A stretch of 57,844 nt of DNA from Oscillatoriales cyanobacterium PMM_0008 (GTDB taxonomy: Bacteria; Cyanobacteriota; Cyanobacteriia; Cyanobacteriales; Aerosakkonemataceae), in contig CASBRD010000071.1 of assembly GCA_949128025.1 (NCBI GenBank), positions 1 to 57,844 on the forward strand. Direction: 5' to 3'. Position 1 is the stretch's first letter; each line of letters begins with the position of its first letter. Below are positions 1 to 9,275 of this stretch, one piece after another. The notes under the pieces were generated by a model. That model saw only the letters and a program-made list of their open reading frames with translations. It did not search any database and had not been told where the DNA came from. The position numbers and the translations under genes were made by a program.

Positions 1-227
1 CGTAATTGATAGAACAATGACAAGATTGTTTCTCGCCATACATTGTCTGCTGGTAATGCCGACAATTCATCAATTGCTTGTTCTTGTACTTTTTTCTTTC
101 CCAATATTCTCAGCCAAAGAGTTGACGGGGTTTTGGGTAATTGATGAATTACTACAATGGCTGTTCTCAAATAATGAGGTAGGAAATAAACTCCTGCGCC
201 CCAAGTTTCCTCATTCCCAAATTTAGA
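1..227 (-). pseudogene. 5'-truncated fragment of an Rpn/DUF4351 family protein, running off the window
   Basis: The minus strand from 227 to 1 reads about 75 codons without a stop. The peptide is clearly paralogous to residues ~127-203 of the protein at 3570-4481: it shares GVYFLP, the pattern HQLPKT..TLWLRILG (NQLPKT..TLWLRIMG there) and a following KK..Q.QAIDELSALP-like helix. A TAA lies immediately upstream in frame at 228-230, so the N-terminal half carrying the nuclease motif is absent here. The gene may continue off the left edge. Either this is a decayed copy, or the missing part was lost when the neighbouring RM gene was placed here. The paralogy is seen directly; decay is inferred. 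Confidence 0.7.
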
Positions 228-260
228 TTAGGGCCGATCGCATATCTCATCACATCTCAC

Positions 261-3200
261 TTATTCAATTGGATATCCCCCATATTCAGTAATGGCTTTA
301 TCTATTTCATCCATTAATTTAATCGTTTCTGCCAAAGCAGAAACTATCTTTTGATAATGCTCTAAATCATCATAATTCAGTTGGCGACCTTTCCGATTCT
401 TGAGCCATTTTTCACATACTTTGTAACCGCCGATCTGAAAGTTCCAGACTGACAGCGATATCCCTTCAAAATACTGACTCTTGTTAATCCAAACTCTTCC
501 TTTCTCCCCCCTTGCTAAGGAGGGTTGGGGGGGATCTGGTTCTGTATAGCGTACTGCTTCAATTGTATCATTACCAGCAATCGGATAAGTAGTGATTTCA
601 TCTCCACTTTCTTCTAAAAGGTGAAGTTTGACAAGTTGGTTGCCAAAGTTGCAGAGATTACGGAATAAATCGGGATTTGATGTTAGCGCTAGACGGGGGA
701 AGTCGATTTTGAGAAATTCTGCGTAACGGGTGCGGTAAGTGGGAGAATGGAAAATTGCATACATATAATCAAACACATCTTCTGGCCCAAATGTGTGATT
801 TTTATCGCCTTTACCATCTGGAATAAATTCCATATTCAGGCGTGATGAAAAGTCTTTGATAAATTCAGATGATAAGTTGGGACGGCGTACCATTCCCATT
901 TGTATTTCGGCTTCTGTTTCAGGGTAGAGGTAGAGAGGGAAGACATAGGATCGATCGTATGGATCGACAATTTTGTGTTGTCCGAAAGGAATTCTACTAG
1001 GAAAGAATGAAATACTTTGTCGCGTTTGTCTTGTGGTAGCAAGTCCTAAAGAATCTGTTGATAAAAAGTGCCTAGTTGTCTCCCATCTAGGATATCCTAC
1101 AAAGTCATCATGGAGAATAATTGAGCGAAAATCAAAAGGACGATAAAGGCATTGTTTTATACTATCTATGAAAATATCGATATTTTTGGCCATAGCCTTT
1201 CTGCGACATTCTGAAAGTTTCCAATCTCGCGAATCATTTGCTAGATTGTATTTATCTCTAAAATATTCATCTGATATCTCAGGATTTAATGCGTCTTTTA
1301 GCATTGATACTAAATCAGCTTTATTGAAGGATATAACTAATCCATCTCGAAGAGTATTCATACCACTTGAATATACCATAAAGATTTGATTTAATTGCCA
1401 ATTAGGTTGATATTCTGACAACAAATTCGTATTTTGTGGCACAAACAAATAAAAGGGTTTACGAGGAGATACTATACTCCATTTAGTTCTTTGAATATCA
1501 TTTTCCCATAACCATTGATACTTACCTCCCACAATCCGAGACTCATTTTGTTTAGATTTATCCACTTCTCGCACCCCCCATAATTCGGCATGATGAACAG
1601 TGGCAGATTGCTTTTGAGATGCCATTCTTTTAACAAAAATACCAATCGCTACACCTTGTTGAATATCAAACACATTTTCATCTTTTGAGCCATCAGGAGA
1701 TTGTTCTTTTTTCTTACTGTTACCATGTAAATCTAAAACATAAATATCATCAAAAGTTTCCATCAAACTTTGACGCATTCCCCGAAAAGTGGGATTATCC
1801 AAATAACCGTGATTGGTAATAAAAGCCAAAACACCATATCCCGTTTGTTCAATTCGCCATTGAGCAAAACGAATAAATTTCACGTAATCATCTTGCAAAC
1901 CTTTGGGATTGCGTTCGTTTAAAGGTTTACCATCTACTTGATAGTAATCTCGAACTAGAGAAACAATCCAATCTCCTGTATTTTTTGACTCATAAGAATA
2001 GGGAGGATTTCCCAATACCACCATCACGGGAATATCTTGCTTAACATCTTTAGCCTTATCCGCCTCATCTCGAATCCAATCAGTAAAACCATCTGCCGGA
2101 GGAATTTGAAAAGCTTCTTGCAGCGTATTAGTTAAATAAATCTGCAATCTTTGCGCTTGTTCAAAATCATAACCAAGTTCTTTTAATTGCAATCCTAATT
2201 TAATATGAGCTACCGTGTAGGGAGCCATCAATAATTCAAACCCAAACAAACGGGGTAATAAATGTTGCGATACATATCCAGACCACATTCCTTTTTTATT
2301 CTTAAACGATTCATAAATATGGTCAATTACTCCATGTAAAAAAGTACCCGTTCCCGTAGCAGGATCGAGAATTAAAACTCGATGAATTTCTGTGGTATTA
2401 TTGCCATCCTTTGTAGGTATTTTAATCTTGCTATCATCCGCTAAACCTTTCTTAATTCCAAAATCATTTTTCAGGATATAATCAACACTGCGAACAATAT
2501 AAGAAACCACAGGTTCCGGTGTATAATAAACTCCTCTTGCTTCTCGCATTTTGGAGTCATATTCAGCCAAAAATGTCTCGTAAAAATGAACAACTGGGTC
2601 TTCCTGACGAGTGCGTTTACCGAAATCTTTGAGAATTTGCTCCATTTCAGTACGCTTGAGCAATTCTGCCAAATCATCAACCGCCCAAGCAATTCTCTCA
2701 TCTAAATTTGGCCCTGCAATATGCCCAAACATATCGCGCAAAAATGGGTTAGTTTTGGGTAATTCATAAGGTGCATCGCGGCGACTAAATCGACTAATAT
2801 CTTTAGTATTACAACGAGCGGCAAACATTCCATAACAGATTGTTTGGGCGTACATATCGGCAAATTGCGCTTGTGTTAAATCCGCCAGCAACACTTTCCG
2901 AAAAGATTCTAATTGACTTTTGAGTGTACCGCCTTCATCAGTATCAACAAAAGCTTGTTGAATCGCATCCCGAATTAATTGGGCAATTGATGCCATCCGT
3001 TTAGCTAATTCCTTCGGACTGTTGACAGTGGGAGCATTAACAGTTAAGAATTGAGTAAGCAAGCGGGTAACATTTTCTACCCCATTTTCTTCTAATTTGA
3101 GTTTTTTATTGCTACCAAATTTAGCAAGTTTGGCAGTTAAACGATGCTCACCGCCAACGTACCAACGAAACTCTAGATAATTGGTTAATATGAGATTTCC

Positions 3201-3476
3201 CAGTCCTTTAAGGTAACGCGCCATTTGTTGACTGCGTTCTTCTTTATCCAGAGATTTACCAACATCTTTAGATTCGATATAACCGAGAACGATTTGCCCT
3301 TGAGTGACGATATAATCAGGCGCACCACATTGAATTCGTTTTGGTTCGTTGGTGGCGCGTATTCCCTTAGATAAAGATTCAATTAATATTTGAAGTGCAG
3401 CACGGTGGGTATGCTCAGTGGATTGACCTGAGCGTAAATTAGTTTCAATTTTTTTGAGATATTGTGTAAATGGCAT
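261..3476 (-). CDS. Single-chain restriction-modification enzyme (type IIG / type ISP-like)
   Basis: A 1071-residue protein that probably both cuts and methylates DNA. An N-terminal PD-(D/E)xK-like nuclease motif is visible: PD at 53-54 and ExK at 68-70 (YIESK). A helical region leads to an N6-adenine methyltransferase core with SAM motif I DPATGTGTF at 371-379 and catalytic NPPY at 490-493. The C-terminal ~450 residues resemble the target-recognition part of ISP-type enzymes (established for the family). No helicase motifs are seen, so it is closer to type IIG than to full ISP enzymes. Near the C-terminus (DNA ~495-540) a proline-rich stretch (DPPQPSLARGEKGR) is encoded by a G-rich dispersed repeat inserted in frame. 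It stands alone, with no separate specificity subunit nearby. Recognition sequence unknown. Confidence 0.85.
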   Translation of the reverse strand: MPFTQYLKKIETNLRSGQSTEHTHRAALQILIESLSKGIRATNEPKRIQCGAPDYIVTQGQIVLGYIESKDVGKSLDKEERSQQMARYLKGLGNLILTNYLEFRWYVGGEHRLTAKLAKFGSNKKLKLEENGVENVTRLLTQFLTVNAPTVNSPKELAKRMASIAQLIRDAIQQAFVDTDEGGTLKSQLESFRKVLLADLTQAQFADMYAQTICYGMFAARCNTKDISRFSRRDAPYELPKTNPFLRDMFGHIAGPNLDERIAWAVDDLAELLKRTEMEQILKDFGKRTRQEDPVVHFYETFLAEYDSKMREARGVYYTPEPVVSYIVRSVDYILKNDFGIKKGLADDSKIKIPTKDGNNTTEIHRVLILDPATGTGTFLHGVIDHIYESFKNKKGMWSGYVSQHLLPRLFGFELLMAPYTVAHIKLGLQLKELGYDFEQAQRLQIYLTNTLQEAFQIPPADGFTDWIRDEADKAKDVKQDIPVMVVLGNPPYSYESKNTGDWIVSLVRDYYQVDGKPLNERNPKGLQDDYVKFIRFAQWRIEQTGYGVLAFITNHGYLDNPTFRGMRQSLMETFDDIYVLDLHGNSKKKEQSPDGSKDENVFDIQQGVAIGIFVKRMASQKQSATVHHAELWGVREVDKSKQNESRIVGGKYQWLWENDIQRTKWSIVSPRKPFYLFVPQNTNLLSEYQPNWQLNQIFMVYSSGMNTLRDGLVISFNKADLVSMLKDALNPEISDEYFRDKYNLANDSRDWKLSECRRKAMAKNIDIFIDSIKQCLYRPFDFRSIILHDDFVGYPRWETTRHFLSTDSLGLATTRQTRQSISFFPSRIPFGQHKIVDPYDRSYVFPLYLYPETEAEIQMGMVRRPNLSSEFIKDFSSRLNMEFIPDGKGDKNHTFGPEDVFDYMYAIFHSPTYRTRYAEFLKIDFPRLALTSNPDLFRNLCNFGNQLVKLHLLEESGDEITTYPIAGNDTIEAVRYTEPDPPQPSLARGEKGRVWINKSQYFEGISLSVWNFQIGGYKVCEKWLKNRKGRQLNYDDLEHYQKIVSALAETIKLMDEIDKAITEYGGYPIE

Positions 3477-3531
3477 AACACACCAGTGCTAATTTGCTGT
3501 AGGGGAAGTAAACTAATTATATCACAAAAAG

Positions 3532-3564
3532 AGAAACCGGGTTTCTTCAAGAAACCCGGTTTCT
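3532..3564. repeat. Palindromic AAACCCGGTTT repeat, possible terminator
   Basis: Two 16-base arms (AGAAACCGGGTTTCTT and its complement) are separated by a single base. A closely related palindrome occurs at 37137-37169, and half-sites occur at ~15478-15490 and ~26470. It lies just downstream of the Rpn-family gene (3570-4481, minus strand) and upstream of the RM gene, where it could fold into a terminator hairpin. Confidence 0.75.
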
Positions 3565-3569
3565 GGGGT

Positions 3570-4481
3570 CTAATTAGACCCCCCTCCAAACCGTTCCAAC
3601 AACTCCTCGCGAGAAAGCGTCAACAACAACCGAGTCAACTCCTCTAATGGTAGCCGCAACATCGAAGGTATCGCCCCAGCTAACACCTCATCCAGCGCAC
3701 CAAATCGAACCCTTAGCAGATTTTCCACCATTTGGATCTGACCTTGTTGAAGACCTTGCTGAAGACCTTCCTGTACCGCATCTTCCCGCCATTTCAGATA
3801 AGCTGGTGATAAGTTCATAAGTACCTCCCTATCCTCTTCATCTAAATTTTGACTCGTTTGCAAGTTGATGTACCACTTACCCACAATTCCCAGAATATTT
3901 TTGGAAAAAGGATGATTACTGGGTAGCGCTTCTATTTCTCGCACTGCTTGTTTTTGAGTTTCCTTGCGTCCCATAATTCGCAACCACAAAGTTGCTTCCG
4001 TTTTTGGTAACTGATTAATCGCTATCAGTGCCGTTTTCTGATATTCTGGCAAAAAGTAAACACCTTTAACCCAATTTCCAGAACTATCCAACTTTGCGCC
4101 AAAACCATTCAGCAAATTTGCCGAACAGGTAGGTGATAAAATCCACAAAACTGGCAGTTCCGCTTCCGAAACAGAATCGTTCTCTCGTCTAGCCTTACGT
4201 AAAAGTTCGCCATGCAGCGAATACAATTTAAGCAAGCAGTTTCGCACGTCAACAGGGCTAGGCTGATTCCGAAATGGTTCAAACGAACAAGCAGAAGATG
4301 CCATTTGTCCCAACAAACCCAAAAGTTGTGCTTCTGTCGAAGGCGACGCCGTTGGTACAAACCAAACATCCACCTGACGGATTTCTGGCGATACATCCCG
4401 ACTCGTTTCCACCTGGCCCAAAGGTGCTAATAATTCCTCCAGATATTCTTTAGCAAATTGGTCGTGAAGCTGTCGCGTCAT
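3570..4481 (-). CDS. Rpn family / DUF4351 domain protein
   Basis: A 303-residue member of the Rpn (recombination-promoting nuclease, PD-(D/E)xK) group typical of cyanobacteria. The N-terminus (HDQFAKEYLEELLAP...RQVDVWFVP, residues 6-43) is the nuclease-fold start with Asp38. The C-terminus (residues ~245-300: RFGALDEVL...LPLEELTRLLL...LERFG) is a DUF4351 tail. A short coiled stretch with repeated QGLQQGLQQG precedes it. The cellular role is unproven; E. coli RpnA-type relatives nick DNA. The paralogous fragment at 1-227 shows this family is multicopy here. Start ATG at 4481. Confidence 0.8.
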   Translation of the reverse strand: MTRQLHDQFAKEYLEELLAPLGQVETSRDVSPEIRQVDVWFVPTASPSTEAQLLGLLGQMASSACSFEPFRNQPSPVDVRNCLLKLYSLHGELLRKARRENDSVSEAELPVLWILSPTCSANLLNGFGAKLDSSGNWVKGVYFLPEYQKTALIAINQLPKTEATLWLRIMGRKETQKQAVREIEALPSNHPFSKNILGIVGKWYINLQTSQNLDEEDREVLMNLSPAYLKWREDAVQEGLQQGLQQGQIQMVENLLRVRFGALDEVLAGAIPSMLRLPLEELTRLLLTLSREELLERFGGGSN

Positions 4482-4788
4482 CTAATTACCCAAGTTAGAT
4501 TAACTTAAATATATAGCATTAGATTTAACAAGAGGCAGAGCCTCAGTAATTTTGTGATCGGGTTGAACCTGGTCACGAGGATAATTTAGTGATTCTGTCG
4601 CGTCATTTAATTTCCTAGTTATATCATATCCGGTTACATCGGCATTGTCTGTAGGAATCATTGGTTAAATTTAACCGCAGATGAAGACAGATGAACGCAG
4701 ATGAACGCAGATAAGAGCGGATGCTACCGGACACGATATTAGATTATCTTTGCGCTCTTGTTTCGGAATCTGCGTTTTCGATCGTTGT
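4482..4788. other. Intergenic region holding a MITE copy
   Basis: No gene is visible in these 307 bases. Most of the region is the MITE-like element at 4623-4737; the rest is AT-rich sequence upstream of the Rpn-family gene. Confidence 0.6.
4623..4737. mobile_element. MITE-like element, copy A (~115 bp)
   Basis: It is bounded by imperfect ~20-base terminal inverted repeats: ATCATATCCGGTTACATCGG on the left and the complement of ATCGTGTCCGGTAGCATCCG on the right. The core contains tandem GATGAACGCA units (..CAGATGAACGCAGATGAACG..). Copy B at 15337-15466 is the same element in reverse orientation, with the core order preserved and a short extra segment. There is no coding capacity, so it must be mobilised by a transposase encoded elsewhere, if it is still mobile. 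Confidence 0.75.
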
Positions 4789-5133
4789 TCATGGTAAGTT
4801 CCAATTTCTGATAATTTCTTGAACGCTTCCTTCTGTGACAAATATAATCTCCTCTGCCTGTTCTATTATTTTTTCCACTAAATTTAAAATCTCAGAACTA
4901 AGCGTCGGCTGAGTTTGAGCTATTTTTAACAGTAGCGTGGCAAACCTAGAGGATAAAGCGTTTGTATTTCGTACAATATTATCGAGTTCCTCTAGTTGCT
5001 CAATTGTTTCCTCTGTCTCGCCAAACTGATCGAATATATTTAATTTGGCTGATGTTGTATAATAGATGATATCCCACATCCGTCGCTCTAATTCAAAAAT
5101 TATTGTTGTGGTTGGTTCAGGTAATTTTGCCAT
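4789..5133 (-). CDS. Hypothetical helical protein
   Basis: 114 residues, start ATG at 5133. I do not recognise a family. The sequence is predominantly helical and acidic (ETEETIEQLEELDNIV, LNLVEKIIEQAEEIIF), without a signal peptide, membrane segment or catalytic motif. The clean start, length and lack of an overlapping better ORF support it being real. It stands alone between the MITE and dps. Confidence 0.5.
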   Translation of the reverse strand: MAKLPEPTTTIIFELERRMWDIIYYTTSAKLNIFDQFGETEETIEQLEELDNIVRNTNALSSRFATLLLKIAQTQPTLSSEILNLVEKIIEQAEEIIFVTEGSVQEIIRNWNLP

Positions 5134-5266
5134 AGGTATTCTCTATGTATAAAATCAGCCGAAAGTGCCCATAAAAAAAGTGCCAGGGGGCACCCAGTTT
5201 GGCAATAGTTAAGGTTCGGCAATTAGTGCAAATGCTTCCCTAACATTGGACTAGCGGAGATATCAG

Positions 5267-5824
5267 CTAGTTGCCGTTACGAGCTTGAACAAAGCCCAAT
5301 GTGAGGCTATCATGGGCGAGGAAGTGAGCGAGATGAAATGCTCTATCTTCAGTTTCGTAGAGGATTTTTTCGTACAGATAACGAGTGGCCCGATCGCCTA
5401 AACTTTCTGCTTGTCCCGCTTGACTGCGGATCAGTTTGATGATGGCTTGTTCTGCTTCGAGATCGTGTTGCACCATCTCTGTGCAAGTATAGACGCCATC
5501 CGCTTCTGGAGTGAAACAGCACAACTCGGCCAATTTGGTGAAACTAGCTGCTGGAACGCCTCCCAATCCATTCAATCGTTCGCCAATTTCATGGACGTGC
5601 CCCTGTACTTCTTCGTAGCTGTCTTGAAAGAACTTGTGCAGCGAGTAAAATTCGGCACCTTCAACTACAAAATGATGCTTCTGGTATTGCAGGTACATCG
5701 CCTGAAAACTAGCCAGTGCAATGTTGAAGCCTTCGCAGATCGGTGTAGTTACAGATTGCTCGAACAAAACTGCATTGTCATACACCCGATCGGCAGACCG
5801 TAACAAACCTTGAGCTTGAGTCAT
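5267..5824 (-). CDS. dps: Dps-family miniferritin with His-type ferroxidase centre
   Basis: A 185-residue DNA-binding/iron-storage miniferritin that would oxidise Fe(II) with peroxide and store iron in a 12-mer. The Dps signature is seen at residues 50-83 ([15 protein letters not shown]...HVHEIGER). Numbering happens to match E. coli Dps: H51, H63 and E82 are present, but the ferroxidase Asp67 is Gln67 and Asp78 is His78, and a further His164 lies near the C-terminus (FHLAHF). His78 and His164 are, as I recall, the positions that define the atypical His-type centre of Thermosynechococcus DpsA. The gene is monocistronic with ATG at 5824 and is probably stress-induced (inference). Confidence 0.88.
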   Translation of the reverse strand: MTQAQGLLRSADRVYDNAVLFEQSVTTPICEGFNIALASFQAMYLQYQKHHFVVEGAEFYSLHKFFQDSYEEVQGHVHEIGERLNGLGGVPAASFTKLAELCCFTPEADGVYTCTEMVQHDLEAEQAIIKLIRSQAGQAESLGDRATRYLYEKILYETEDRAFHLAHFLAHDSLTLGFVQARNGN

Positions 5825-6080
5825 GGTTTTCCTCTCTTTTTCTTACGAGACTCGGTTGCAGCTACTGTCAATTTATCACTATTACTGTTTGAGTCAACAT
5901 AGAGTTTTCCAGTTAATAACAGTAATTCTCAATAATTAATGACAGGTTAAGCTAGAGATTCAACAAGCTATTAAGTAACACAATTCTCAATCGCTGTGCC
6001 TGCTAGCAAGTTGATATAAATTCACAGTAAGCAAATAAATAAAAATTTTGTTAAGAATCACCGATTCACCCATATTGGCT

Positions 6081-7502
6081 TCAAGCAATTTGACATTGGG
6101 CTAGCTTGGACGCCATGATAGCGGCGTGACGCCACCACTGATATCCACCAACCCAACTGCGGGAGGGCAGGTGTCCCAAGGGGGCTGATAAAGTAAATTT
6201 TAAGTAAGGAGTGCGAACCTCGTGGGACGGCCACCCAATGCGATCGCAAAATTTAGCGTAATCTTCCTCAACAAGCTCAAAAATTTGCTTTTGCACGCTC
6301 AAACCAAAGCGCCCTTTGCTGTATTTTACCCACAATCGATCGATTATCTCCAAATCCTCACAAGGCAACTTGTCAATATCGCCACACTGGACGTAACTGC
6401 TGGGTGACTTGCCCAATATCTGACACACCAAGGCCCAACTTTCCTTATCTGCCTCTTCCCATTTACCGACAGCTAGGAAATGCTGTAATTTGCCGTAATC
6501 AACCCCCGCTTCTGAGATTAGATTTCCCCCCTGCGGTTTAGCAGCTTGGGGATGTAATAGTTTGGTAAAAAAGTTAACACGAGTAAGTGCGGGTGTTTGT
6601 GACTGGAAAGGTACAGGCGACGGCGCTTGGATTGCCTGCAAAACTTCACCAACAGATTGATAGCGATGGCTAACGGCAGTTTTGATCAGTTTATCTAGAA
6701 TTCGACCCATGCGATCGCTCATTTGCGTACCGCTAGGTAAAAAATCTCGCCACACCCAACGATTATCCACGACATCAAACAAATCGAAGGGAGGAACCCC
6801 AGTCAGCAAGTGAATGCAGGTGACCCCCAAACTGTAAAGATCGCTAGCAGGTAAGGCTTTGCCCTTCAATTGTTCGGGAGACATATATTCTGGGCTACCC
6901 ACCGTAGTACCAGTGCGAAACAGGGCGCTATCGGTAATTTGTTTAGCAACACCAAAATCGATCAGAACGAGTTTGCGATCGATCGTTCTTCGCATAATAT
7001 TTGCTGGTTTTATATCCCGGTGCAGCACCTTATTGTCGTGGACAAACTTCAGCACCGGCAGCAAATCCCCCAACAGTTCCCAAATCTGAGTTTCGTTAAA
7101 AACCCCTTTTTGCCGCGACTCCTGTTGTAATGTTTGCCCGTCTATAAATTCCTGTATCAGATAAAGTTGCTTTTGCTGTTCAAAGTGGGCATATAATGCC
7201 GGAATTTGAGGATGCTTGCCCAACTCATTTAGACGCGCCGCTTCTTGGTGAAATAGTTGCGTCGCTTTTTTCAAAATCAAAGTGTTTTGACCCTCCATAT
7301 AGAGCTGCTTGATTACACAGCGCAACTTGGAAGGATCGTCTTCATCAACAGCTAAAAAAGTTCTGCCAAATCCCCCTTTGCCAATAGGTTGCAGCGAGCG
7401 ATATCGGTTTTTCAGCAACAAATGCGAGCCACAACTCAGGCAAAAGCGAGCATTGTCTGGGGCTTGGGGGTTGAAGCATCCAGGGATGACACAGTAGGTC
7501 AT
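6081..7502 (-). CDS. Serine/threonine protein kinase with N-terminal zinc ribbon and C-terminal GUN4 domain
   Basis: 473 residues. A four-Cys zinc ribbon (C4, C9, C21, C24) precedes a Hanks-type kinase with glycine loop GKGGFGRTF at 41-49, Lys65, HRD at 161-163 and DFG at 182-184, so all catalytic residues are present. From ~335 to the end is a GUN4-like domain (DYGKLQHFLAVGKWEEAD, then LPCEDLEIIDRLWVKYSKGRFGLSVQ), the fold that binds porphyrins and stimulates Mg-chelatase when free-standing. This architecture is common in cyanobacteria and suggests a kinase coupled to tetrapyrrole or another small-ligand sensing; the substrate is unknown. Start ATG 7502. Confidence 0.9.
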   Translation of the reverse strand: MTYCVIPGCFNPQAPDNARFCLSCGSHLLLKNRYRSLQPIGKGGFGRTFLAVDEDDPSKLRCVIKQLYMEGQNTLILKKATQLFHQEAARLNELGKHPQIPALYAHFEQQKQLYLIQEFIDGQTLQQESRQKGVFNETQIWELLGDLLPVLKFVHDNKVLHRDIKPANIMRRTIDRKLVLIDFGVAKQITDSALFRTGTTVGSPEYMSPEQLKGKALPASDLYSLGVTCIHLLTGVPPFDLFDVVDNRWVWRDFLPSGTQMSDRMGRILDKLIKTAVSHRYQSVGEVLQAIQAPSPVPFQSQTPALTRVNFFTKLLHPQAAKPQGGNLISEAGVDYGKLQHFLAVGKWEEADKESWALVCQILGKSPSSYVQCGDIDKLPCEDLEIIDRLWVKYSKGRFGLSVQKQIFELVEEDYAKFCDRIGWPSHEVRTPYLKFTLSAPLGHLPSRSWVGGYQWWRHAAIMASKLAQCQIA

Positions 7503-7635
7503 GGCAGAATCGAATGATAATTGTAATTAAATATACCAGCAATTAAGAAATTTTACTTTCAACCTTGCTTTTTTTGTGGTATCCTAGCTTTAACAATAAA
7601 CCTAGCATATTTTCGGCTGTAATAGAGGTTACCTG

Positions 7636-8544
7636 ATGCTTTCTGTTATTATTCCCGCTCGCAATAGTAAATCCCTCACTTATAATTGTTTAACATCAGT
7701 CAATTTTACGTTTCAGTCTATCCCCGGCCCCAAGGAATTTATTTTAATTGATGATAATTCTGATTCAGAGTCGGAAATAGTCGATCTGTTCTTAAATTTC
7801 AGGAAGTCTACTAATTCAACAGTAAAGATAATTCGTTTTAACCATAGACAGCATTATACGGGAGTTTTTAACTGTGGATTATCAGAGGCAAAAGGTAATC
7901 TCATCTTCTTCCTTAGCAACGACATGATGCTGACACCATACTTTCTACAAACTGTCCTAAGCGTAGCTGCTCTAGAAGAAGAAATTGGTATTGTTAGGGG
8001 GACTTCACAGTATACAGATAGTCATCCAGAGCATCGCTGTCCGCCGCCTTTTTCCCTGCGGGGATACCAAGATATTCTAGATTTTTCCGCATATATTTCT
8101 AAATATCACGGATTTCATTATGTTCAAGATAATTTATTGTCAGGAGATGCTATCTTAATTAAACGAAGTCTGATCGACAAGATAGGCGTGGCAGATCCCA
8201 GATTTTTTGGCTATTTTGGAGATGTAGATTACGGCATCAGAGCCCGCCGATCTGGATTCAAATTAGTGTGTGCAAAAGGTGCATGGCTGCATCACGAAGG
8301 TGCTGGTCATGTTAAACACGAATCAGTTACAGAAAAAGTAGATTTACACCAAAAGCATCAATCTAGAATGGAAATGGTTCAGGCTGCTTATGTTAAATTT
8401 ATGGAAAAGTGGGAGCTTTCAATTCCTGAAATTTATCCTGGACTGTCTGAGTTAGATTTTGAAAAGCTGAGCCAACAGAAAGTAAGTTTCAGTGAATACG
8501 AAGCGCCTATTTCTTTGAATAGCCAATTATGCCAAGTTTTATGA
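7636..8544 (+). CDS. Glycosyltransferase family 2
   Basis: A 302-residue GT-A fold sugar transferase. The N-terminus LSVIIPARNS is the nucleotide-sugar binding strand, followed by the LIDDNSDSESE acidic loop and a later GYFGDVDYGIRARRSGFK segment typical of rhamnosyl/hexosyl transferases of GT2. An AGAGGT Shine-Dalgarno lies ~7 bases before ATG 7636. No membrane segment is seen. It stands alone, so donor and acceptor cannot be inferred; surface polysaccharide synthesis is likely for the family. Confidence 0.85.
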   Translation: MLSVIIPARNSKSLTYNCLTSVNFTFQSIPGPKEFILIDDNSDSESEIVDLFLNFRKSTNSTVKIIRFNHRQHYTGVFNCGLSEAKGNLIFFLSNDMMLTPYFLQTVLSVAALEEEIGIVRGTSQYTDSHPEHRCPPPFSLRGYQDILDFSAYISKYHGFHYVQDNLLSGDAILIKRSLIDKIGVADPRFFGYFGDVDYGIRARRSGFKLVCAKGAWLHHEGAGHVKHESVTEKVDLHQKHQSRMEMVQAAYVKFMEKWELSIPEIYPGLSELDFEKLSQQKVSFSEYEAPISLNSQLCQVL

Positions 8545-8642
8545 TTAATATGAAAAACTAAGGTAGCCTAAGTGACAAAGTTATCCTCATTGCAGGGACA
8601 TCTTTAACAATTGGACAATTGGGTTGTCAAATGGGCAGTAGA

Positions 8643-9023
8643 TTATTGCATTTCGGCTTGATAAATGTAGAAATTTTGAAAAATTCCCACGGTTTCAAAG
8701 CGATAAGCAGGCAAAAACGGGCTGATAGACAATTCTGTCCGATAAATGCTGAAAAATATAAAATTTAGCTGGTAGGTATTCTGGGCAACGATCCGTTTAA
8801 GTTTAGGACGCCCAGTATCGACCAGTATGGTGCATTGACGGGCTAAAAAGTTACCGAAACTTTTGGGGACTTCGGTACAGACGTTATTCTTTAAGTATAC
8901 GGTCAGTTGGCCCAGGGCGTACTCCTCGTAGTCAGACTGACTGGGATTGCCTAGCGCCATCGACAGTCCCAACCCAGCCAGAGCCACAAGGCCCACAGAT
9001 TTGAGAATATTTAAGCTTTTCAT
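8643..9023 (-). CDS. DUF4359-like small exported protein
   Basis: 126 residues. An N-terminal hydrophobic segment (VGLVALAGLGLSMALG, residues 11-26) looks like a signal peptide or anchor. The mature part has two conserved Cys (NNVCTEVP and RQCTILVDTG) and resembles the cyanobacterial DUF4359 family; the assignment is from memory of the motif pattern. Function unknown, probably periplasmic. Start ATG 9023. Confidence 0.65.
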   Translation of the reverse strand: MKSLNILKSVGLVALAGLGLSMALGNPSQSDYEEYALGQLTVYLKNNVCTEVPKSFGNFLARQCTILVDTGRPKLKRIVAQNTYQLNFIFFSIYRTELSISPFLPAYRFETVGIFQNFYIYQAEMQ

Positions 9024-9131
9024 GCCGACCTTAAGTGGTGCTTAAATTCCAGGTTAGCCGAGAAAAATTTGTAAATCCAACCAATCCTCTGGATCTATTT
9101 CCCAAACAAGTGCTATAGTAGTTAATGCAAC

Positions 9132-9205
9132 GGCGGGCGTAGCCAAGTGGTTAAGGCAGTGGATTGTGATTCCACCATCCGGGGGTTCAAGTCCCCTCGT
9201 TCGCC
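9132..9205 (+). tRNA. tRNA-His (GTG)
   Basis: Cloverleaf read directly. The acceptor GCGGGCG (9133-9139) pairs with CGTTCGC (9198-9204). The extra 5' G at 9132 pairs with discriminator C9205, the hallmark of tRNA-His. The anticodon loop is TTGTGAT with anticodon GTG on a GTGGA/TCCAC stem. The T arm is GGGGG-TTCAAGT-CCCCT. A T-run (9207-9211) follows. Confidence 0.97.
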
Positions 9206-9275
9206 CTTTTTGTCAAATAACAAATCATCATCTGCGGGTGCGATCGCAAAGTATGCCGTTAAGCTCATCACTAGC

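Noticed and set aside
5411-5803. 130-codon plus-strand ORF opposite dps
   Set aside because: Antisense shadow of the well-supported Dps gene.
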